Shown here piece after piece: positions 6,996 to 10,085 of a stretch of 10,085 nt of DNA (position 1 is the stretch's first letter; the number at the start of each line of letters is the position of its first letter). The DNA lies in NCBI GenBank assembly GCA_024464205.1, contig JANHAI010000023.1:1-10085 (forward strand). The letters run 5' to 3'. The position numbers and the translations under genes were made by a program. A model generated the notes under the pieces. That model did no database searches and was not told where the DNA came from. It saw only the letters and a program-made list of their open reading frames with translations. This DNA comes from Candidatus Methanomethylicia archaeon (lineage in GTDB: Archaea; Thermoproteota; Methanomethylicia; Methanomethylicales; Methanomethylicaceae).

Positions 6996-7226
6996 TCAGA
7001 CACCGAGCTTTGTGAGTGCCATCAGCTTCCTGCTCGCCATCTTTACATCCTCGGCATTCACCGTCTTGCGCCCAGCATGCTTAGCCAGCGCGATGGCTTC
7101 TCTTGAGACCTCAAGGGCAAGCGTCTCTACCACTTCCCTGAGCGCCTCAACGCCCTCTTCGCTTACCCTCTCCGCCCCTGCCTTTCTCATGATCCTGTCT
7201 ATTGGTGATGACGCGATGTCCGTCAT
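6996..7226 (-). CDS. Archaeal histone (HMf-like)
   Basis: A 76-residue single histone-fold protein that wraps DNA as dimers and larger stacks. It shows the typical order: an N-terminal ...SPIDRIMRKAGAERVS segment (helix 1 and loop 1, residues about 7-22), the long middle helix (about 23-50), then KHAGRKTVNAEDV at 49-61 and the last helix to residue 73. GAERVS and HAGRKT are hallmark histone-fold motifs with DNA-contacting and dimer-stabilising Arg. There is no eukaryote-like tail; the N-terminus is a few residues longer than in HMfB. ATG 7226 gives the expected length; TTG 7238 is an in-frame alternative. The gene is divergent from S17e. Confidence 0.95.
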   Translation of the reverse strand: MTDIASSPIDRIMRKAGAERVSEEGVEALREVVETLALEVSREAIALAKHAGRKTVNAEDVKMASRKLMALTKLGV

Positions 7227-7257
7227 TAGTATCGCCAAAGATGATCTATGCTCGTCT

Positions 7258-7267
7258 CTATAAAATC
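7258..7267 (-). promoter_or_regulatory. Histone promoter box A
   Basis: GATTTTATAG on the minus strand, about 36 bases before ATG 7226. It predicts transcription start near 7236 and a leader of roughly 10 bases without a Shine-Dalgarno site, that is, near-leaderless expression. Confidence 0.55.
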
Positions 7268-7303
7268 TTTGTCCGAACGCACGCCCAGGCGACGGGTAAT
7301 CAC

Positions 7304-7313
7304 AAATTATAAA
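7304..7313 (+). promoter_or_regulatory. S17e promoter box A
   Basis: AAATTATAAA is centred about 45 bases before the chosen TTG start and predicts transcription start near 7334, so the leader would hold the GGTGA ribosome-binding site. It lies back to back with the histone box A, about 45 bases away, so the two genes share a compact divergent control region. Confidence 0.55.
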
Positions 7314-7343
7314 TTTTGGTGTATGCATCGGGTGATTGCTTGT

Positions 7344-7348
7344 GGTGA
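7344..7348 (+). promoter_or_regulatory. Shine-Dalgarno site that favours the TTG start of S17e
   Basis: GGTGA ends five bases before TTG 7354. Starting there gives the family-typical MGKVR N-terminus. A second GGGTGAT at 7330-7336 could serve GTG 7342 or 7345, but would lie partly outside a transcript that begins near 7334. Confidence 0.5.
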
Positions 7349-7353
7349 ATGTT

Positions 7354-7803
7354 TTGGGCAAAGTGCGTATCGGAAAGGTCAAGGGCGTCTCAAACGAGCT
7401 CGTAAATAAGTACGGTGATGTATTCACGACTGATTTTGAAACGAACAAGAAGCTGGTTGCGCAGTACTCCGACATAACCAGCAAACGCCTGAACAACAGG
7501 GTTGCAGGCTACATAACGCGGCTGAAGGTTAACGAAAAGAAGAGGGCAGAGGCTGAGGCAGCCGAGGCAGCCGAGATCGAAGGCACCGTCTCAGAGTCTG
7601 AGCCTGTTGCTGAGGCTGGAACTGAAGCCCCGGCCGCGGCTGGCGAGGGCGCCCCTGCCGAAGTGGAACCTGCTGAAGTCGCTGAAGAGGTGACTGAAGA
7701 GGGTTCGGCAGAGCCAGAAGCAGAGTCCGAGAGCGAAGATGATGCAGAAGCCCCCCCACCAGAAGCCTCGACAGGGACAGTTGAAGAAAAGAAGCCCGAA
7801 TGA
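7354..7803 (+). CDS. rps17e: 30S ribosomal protein S17e (eS17) with a long acidic C-terminal extension
   Basis: Small-subunit ribosomal protein shared by archaea and eukaryotes. Residues 1-62 are the conserved core, with the VSNELVNKY, DFETNKK and SKRLNNRVAGYITRL segments. Archaeal eS17 is usually only about 60-80 residues; here residues 65-149 add a low-complexity tail dominated by Glu, Ala, Pro and Ser with almost no basic residues until the final EKKPE. The tail keeps one frame to a normal stop, so it is not a frameshift artefact. TTG 7354 is chosen because it yields the expected N-terminus and has a well-placed ribosome-binding site; in-frame starts at 7336, 7342 and 7345 would add four to six residues. 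The gene is divergent from the histone. Confidence 0.93.
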   Translation: MGKVRIGKVKGVSNELVNKYGDVFTTDFETNKKLVAQYSDITSKRLNNRVAGYITRLKVNEKKRAEAEAAEAAEIEGTVSESEPVAEAGTEAPAAAGEGAPAEVEPAEVAEEVTEEGSAEPEAESESEDDAEAPPPEASTGTVEEKKPE

Positions 7804-7855
7804 AGCGCGGGATCATCTGAACCTCCTTGCTTAGGCATGGCCTGAGCAAAATCCC

Positions 7856-7865
7856 TTTTTATAAC
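7856..7865 (+). promoter_or_regulatory. Box A of the serK transcription unit, overlapping a T-run after S17e
   Basis: TTTTTATAAC predicts transcription start near 7886. The first five T follow CCC and may also end the S17e transcript. The predicted start is four bases before the ATG of a 21-codon mini-ORF and about 80 bases before serK. Confidence 0.5.
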
Positions 7866-7889
7866 GGCATATACAAAGTAGTCTGTGGA

Positions 7890-7955
7890 ATGAAGTGGCA
7901 AGATGTTTCTGAGCGACCGATGAAGACTAGCACCTCCACTGACCATATCGACTGA
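7890..7955 (+). CDS. Possible 21-codon leader ORF upstream of serK
   Basis: ATG to TGA encodes MKWQDVSERPMKTSTSTDHID. It would be almost leaderless, because its ATG is about four bases from the transcription start predicted by the box A at 7856-7865, and its stop is 10 bases before the serK ATG. Six of its 21 codons are Ser or Thr, notable next to a gene for a serine kinase. This could be a regulatory leader peptide, a micro-protein or chance; no homologue is known to me, and an ORF of this size can arise at random. Confidence 0.3.
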   Translation: MKWQDVSERPMKTSTSTDHID

Positions 7956-7965
7956 AGGTGTTGAG

Positions 7966-8796
7966 ATGATGGCGCGAAACCGCCCGCCCCCCGTCTTCGC
8001 GATACCGCTATATAAGATAAGACCGCACGAGCAGAGCGACAGAAAGCTCTTGGCCGCACTTATAAAGTCCCTTGAGGGGGACGGCGTCCTAAGAGATCCG
8101 GTCCTCGTCACCGAAGGGGACTGGATGTTGCTGGACGGGACACATCGGTATTGGGCGCTAAGGGAGATGGGGTGCCAATCAATACCTGTCTGCGCCTTCG
8201 ATTACTCGTCCGAAGAGATAAAGGTCGGATGTTGGTACCGGTGCCTCGATTTCTGCGACCTCTCCCCGCCGTTCGACGGGATCCGATCGGAAATAGTCCC
8301 CTGCGAGACCGCGCTGGCTGCGGTGAGCGAAAGGAGCGCGCTCCTCTCCGTGGTATGCGGAAGAACAGCGAGGCTTTACTGCTCATCGCCATTTGACATC
8401 CACCAGTCGTACCGCCTGCTTTCGGAGTTCGAGGAAAGGCTCAGAAAGGAGGGGAAAGCACTCTCTTTCTCCACGGAGGAGGATTCTGTGGATCGCCTCT
8501 TGGCGGGGGAGATCGGCGCGATAGTCGCTCCGCCGCCAATACTGAAAGCTGAGGCAAGAGCTGCGGCTTCCTCCGGGGAGCTCTTCCCGATCAAGTCGAC
8601 GCGACACGTGATACCGTACCGCCCTATCGGTGTCGACCTCCCGCTCGAATGGCTGTATCTCGACCCAGATTCAGCGAACCGCAAAATCAATGAAAAGCTG
8701 CGGAACGCAAAGTTCAGGATCGCCAAGAAAGGGTCGGTCCTCAGGGGTCGCCGTTACGAAGAGGAAGTTTATATTTATGACTTCACCAAGCCATGA
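7966..8796 (+). CDS. serK: SerK-like free L-serine kinase (ParB/sulfiredoxin fold)
   Basis: A 276-residue homologue of the ADP-dependent serine kinase of Thermococcus, which converts free L-serine to O-phosphoserine for cysteine synthesis. The match includes IRPHEQ at 18-23 (with the Glu22 thought catalytic in SerK), the ParB-like DGTHRYWAL at 57-65 (SerK has DGHHR, so one His is replaced by Thr), IKVGCWY at 85-91 and the late signature STRHVIPY at 211-218. About 45 residues after that signature (232-276) go beyond the end of the SerK I recall and are basic. The AAGGTG before ATG 7966 is a ribosome-binding site; ATG 7969 is also possible. The stop overlaps the MoaD-like start. The ParB-like fold means some databases would label it a ParB-domain protein; the whole-length match favours SerK. 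Confidence 0.75.
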   Translation: MMARNRPPPVFAIPLYKIRPHEQSDRKLLAALIKSLEGDGVLRDPVLVTEGDWMLLDGTHRYWALREMGCQSIPVCAFDYSSEEIKVGCWYRCLDFCDLSPPFDGIRSEIVPCETALAAVSERSALLSVVCGRTARLYCSSPFDIHQSYRLLSEFEERLRKEGKALSFSTEEDSVDRLLAGEIGAIVAPPPILKAEARAAASSGELFPIKSTRHVIPYRPIGVDLPLEWLYLDPDSANRKINEKLRNAKFRIAKKGSVLRGRRYEEEVYIYDFTKP

Positions 8797-9098
8797 GGGG
8801 GATCCATTTGGCAGGAATCGCGGTAAAAGTCAGATATCTCGCTGTCCTGAAGGGGCTTTCGGGGGGAGGAGACCGTTCGGTCCTACTGAAGGAGAATACT
8901 TTGGGATCCCTCTTCAGTCACCTCAAGAACGCCGAAAGCGAATCACTTAAGGCGCGCTTGTTCGGCGCTGACGGGAAGGTTAGGCCGGACATCTTGATAT
9001 TGGTAAATGGGGTGGATTCAGGGCTGCTCGGAGGCATGGAGGCGGAGCTCAAGGACGGCGACGAAGTGGCACTGCTCCCTTCTGTGCATGGTGGATAA
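8793..9098 (+). CDS. MoaD/ThiS-family ubiquitin-like sulfur carrier protein
   Basis: A small beta-grasp protein ending in the Gly-Gly that is adenylated by an E1-like enzyme and then carries sulfur as a thiocarboxylate, or is linked to proteins (SAMP). Visible: VKVRYLAVLKGLSG at 11-24, ILILVNGVD at 67-75, LKDGDEVALLP at 86-96 and the C-terminal HGG at 99-101. ATG 8793 overlaps the serK stop as ATGA, indicating coupling. TTG 8808 is a good alternative: it has GAGGGGGAT just upstream and would trim five residues to a more usual N-terminus. Roles known for the family include molybdopterin/tungstopterin, thiamine, tRNA thiolation and cysteine synthesis; sequence alone does not decide among them. 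Confidence 0.88.
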   Translation: MRGIHLAGIAVKVRYLAVLKGLSGGGDRSVLLKENTLGSLFSHLKNAESESLKARLFGADGKVRPDILILVNGVDSGLLGGMEAELKDGDEVALLPSVHGG

Positions 9099-9111
9099 AG
9101 GAGTTGCAAAA

Positions 9112-9705
9112 ATGAACATACTCGCTATTTCGTGGGACGAGATACAGTCTTCTTTGCTGGCACTAGCCGACAAGATATCTGCAAGCGGCTACAGGCCGGA
9201 CATGATCGTAGGGATCGCGAGAGGCGGGTGGGTGGTCGCGAGGGTGCTCTCAGACCTTCTTGAAGTTAACGACCTCGCCTCGGTCAAGATCTCCCTCTAC
9301 AGCGGCCCTGAGGAGAAGTCAAAGGTGCCGGTCATCGCGCAGCCGATATCAGAATCCCCCAAAGGCAAGAGGGTTCTTATAGCAGACGATGTTGCGGACA
9401 GTGGAGAGAGCCTGATGCTCGCGAGGAGGCACATCCTGGATCAGGGGGCGAGGGAGATACGCATTTCCACGATACACCTCAAGCCCTGGTCGAAGGTGAC
9501 CCCGGACTACTACGTCAGCACTACTGAGAGCTGGATACTCTATCCCTGGGAGTTGAGGGAGACGCTCTCTCACCTCATCAGGATCTGGGGCAAGGAAGTG
9601 GACAACCCTTCAACGCTCCGGAAGCGCCTCATCGGAGCAGGCATCCCGGAGGGCATCGTTGACAGGTACGTTGGGAACAGCCTTCAGAACGGTGGCGTCC
9701 GGTGA
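9112..9705 (+). CDS. Purine-type phosphoribosyltransferase (COG2236-like)
   Basis: A 197-residue type I phosphoribosyltransferase, transferring ribose 5-phosphate from PRPP to a base, probably a purine such as hypoxanthine, guanine or xanthine. VGIARGGW at 33-40 is the PRPP pyrophosphate-binding loop region and VLIADDVADSGES at 88-100 is the PRPP-binding signature. TESWILYPWELRE at 138-150 is typical of the archaeal COG2236 group, where it follows the hood. ATG 9112 follows AAAGGAG at a good distance; the longer frame from 9007 would overlap the MoaD gene. The C-terminal 50 residues are helical and are not assigned. It ends one base into the next gene (TGATG). Substrate base not predicted. 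Confidence 0.85.
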   Translation: MNILAISWDEIQSSLLALADKISASGYRPDMIVGIARGGWVVARVLSDLLEVNDLASVKISLYSGPEEKSKVPVIAQPISESPKGKRVLIADDVADSGESLMLARRHILDQGAREIRISTIHLKPWSKVTPDYYVSTTESWILYPWELRETLSHLIRIWGKEVDNPSTLRKRLIGAGIPEGIVDRYVGNSLQNGGVR

Positions 9706-10085
9706 TGCAAATAATCGAGCTGGGCGGTGGCGGGCGCTTCAACTTCATATCCATAATGGGCATAAGGGTAAAGCCTGGGGCAAACGCCGATGCGTTCCTC
9801 AAGTCAATGGCTGATCTCAGGAGGGCGAGCGTGCAGCTCCTAGATGCCGACCTAGTTGCAGGGAAAGAGCACCTCGTCACGGCAGCGCTCCTCGCCGCAA
9901 AGTCGTGGGGCGCAGGCGAGGCGGTTGCAAAGTCGCCTTCTACAGAGGTCCTCCTTTACGCGTCAGGGGAGAGGCAGATAAAGGAGGCAATAAAAAAGCT
10001 AGGGGCAAAGCCAAACTCCGCCTCGTGGTGCGCAATAGCGGTCGCTGAACAGAGAAGTGATTTGGAGGAGGCGCATGAGAGGATT
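9705..10085 (+). CDS. cgi121: KEOPS complex subunit Cgi121 (partial, 3' end outside the window)
   Basis: The first 127 codons of a Cgi121 (TPRKB-type) protein, the KEOPS subunit that binds tRNA 3' ends and delivers the tRNA to Kae1 for N6-threonylcarbamoyladenosine (t6A) synthesis at position 37. Characteristic are VAGKEHLVTAALLA at 51-64 and STEVLLYASGERQIKEAI at 79-96, followed by KKLG. ATG 9705 overlaps the stop of the phosphoribosyltransferase (TGATG); GTG 9702 would add one codon. Complete family members are about 150-180 residues, so only a short piece is missing. Its neighbours here are not other KEOPS genes. Confidence 0.85.
   Translation, partial: MQIIELGGGGRFNFISIMGIRVKPGANADAFLKSMADLRRASVQLLDADLVAGKEHLVTAALLAAKSWGAGEAVAKSPSTEVLLYASGERQIKEAIKKLGAKPNSASWCAIAVAEQRSDLEEAHERI

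Noticed and set aside
6877..7263. + strand frame from ATG 6877 opposite the histone gene
   Set aside because: More than half is antisense to the histone, whose family match is unambiguous. The plus-strand TATA at 6855-6864 is the same element as the thermosome box A.
7509..8111. Minus-strand frame across the S17e tail and serK start
   Set aside because: Ser/Ala-rich translation is the mirror of the acidic S17e tail; it crosses the serK promoter and has no support of its own.
7966..8796. Annotating serK as a chromosome-partition ParB protein
   Set aside because: Only the ParB-like fold is shared; there is no helix-turn-helix DNA-binding domain, no parA neighbour, and the C-terminal STRHVIPY signature fits SerK.

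Overview
The window comes from an archaeon. It carries a group II chaperonin (thermosome), an archaeal histone, ribosomal protein S17e, an AK6/Fap7-type adenylate kinase, a KEOPS subunit of the Cgi121 family and a class III (archaeal-type) prepilin. Start sites are preceded by TATA/box A elements and oligo-T terminators rather than sigma-factor promoters, and GTG and TTG starts are frequent. The gene set fits a TACK-type lineage, but nothing here fixes the taxon.

Region 1 (1-4516, + strand) is a compact, mostly overlapping operon for a type IV pilus-like machine. It encodes a GspE/VirB11-type secretion ATPase whose N-terminus probably lies upstream of the window, two short GspF/TadC-like membrane proteins that look like two halves of a normal platform protein, a tiny 74-residue prepilin with its own probable promoter and strong ribosome-binding site, and a membrane-anchored HerA/VirB4-family ATPase. 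A pilus-assembly ATPase and a DNA-translocase-type ATPase in one operon is the most interesting feature of the window, because it suggests a pilus coupled to DNA transfer.

Region 2 (4473-7226, - strand) holds housekeeping genes: the AK6/Fap7-like kinase, whose end overlaps the HerA-like gene tail to tail, the thermosome subunit with a good box A, Shine-Dalgarno site and oligo-T terminator, and a 76-residue histone.

Region 3 (7227-10085, + strand) begins with a divergent promoter region shared by the histone and S17e. S17e has a very long acidic Glu/Ala-rich tail. A second transcription unit then starts with a possible 21-codon mini-ORF, followed by a SerK-like free-serine kinase, a MoaD/ThiS ubiquitin-like sulfur carrier, a purine-type phosphoribosyltransferase and the start of cgi121, all overlapping or closely spaced. 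The SerK-MoaD pair could serve a phosphoserine/thiocarboxylate route to cysteine. No rRNA, tRNA, CRISPR array, insertion sequence or gene-free stretch over 300 bases was seen.
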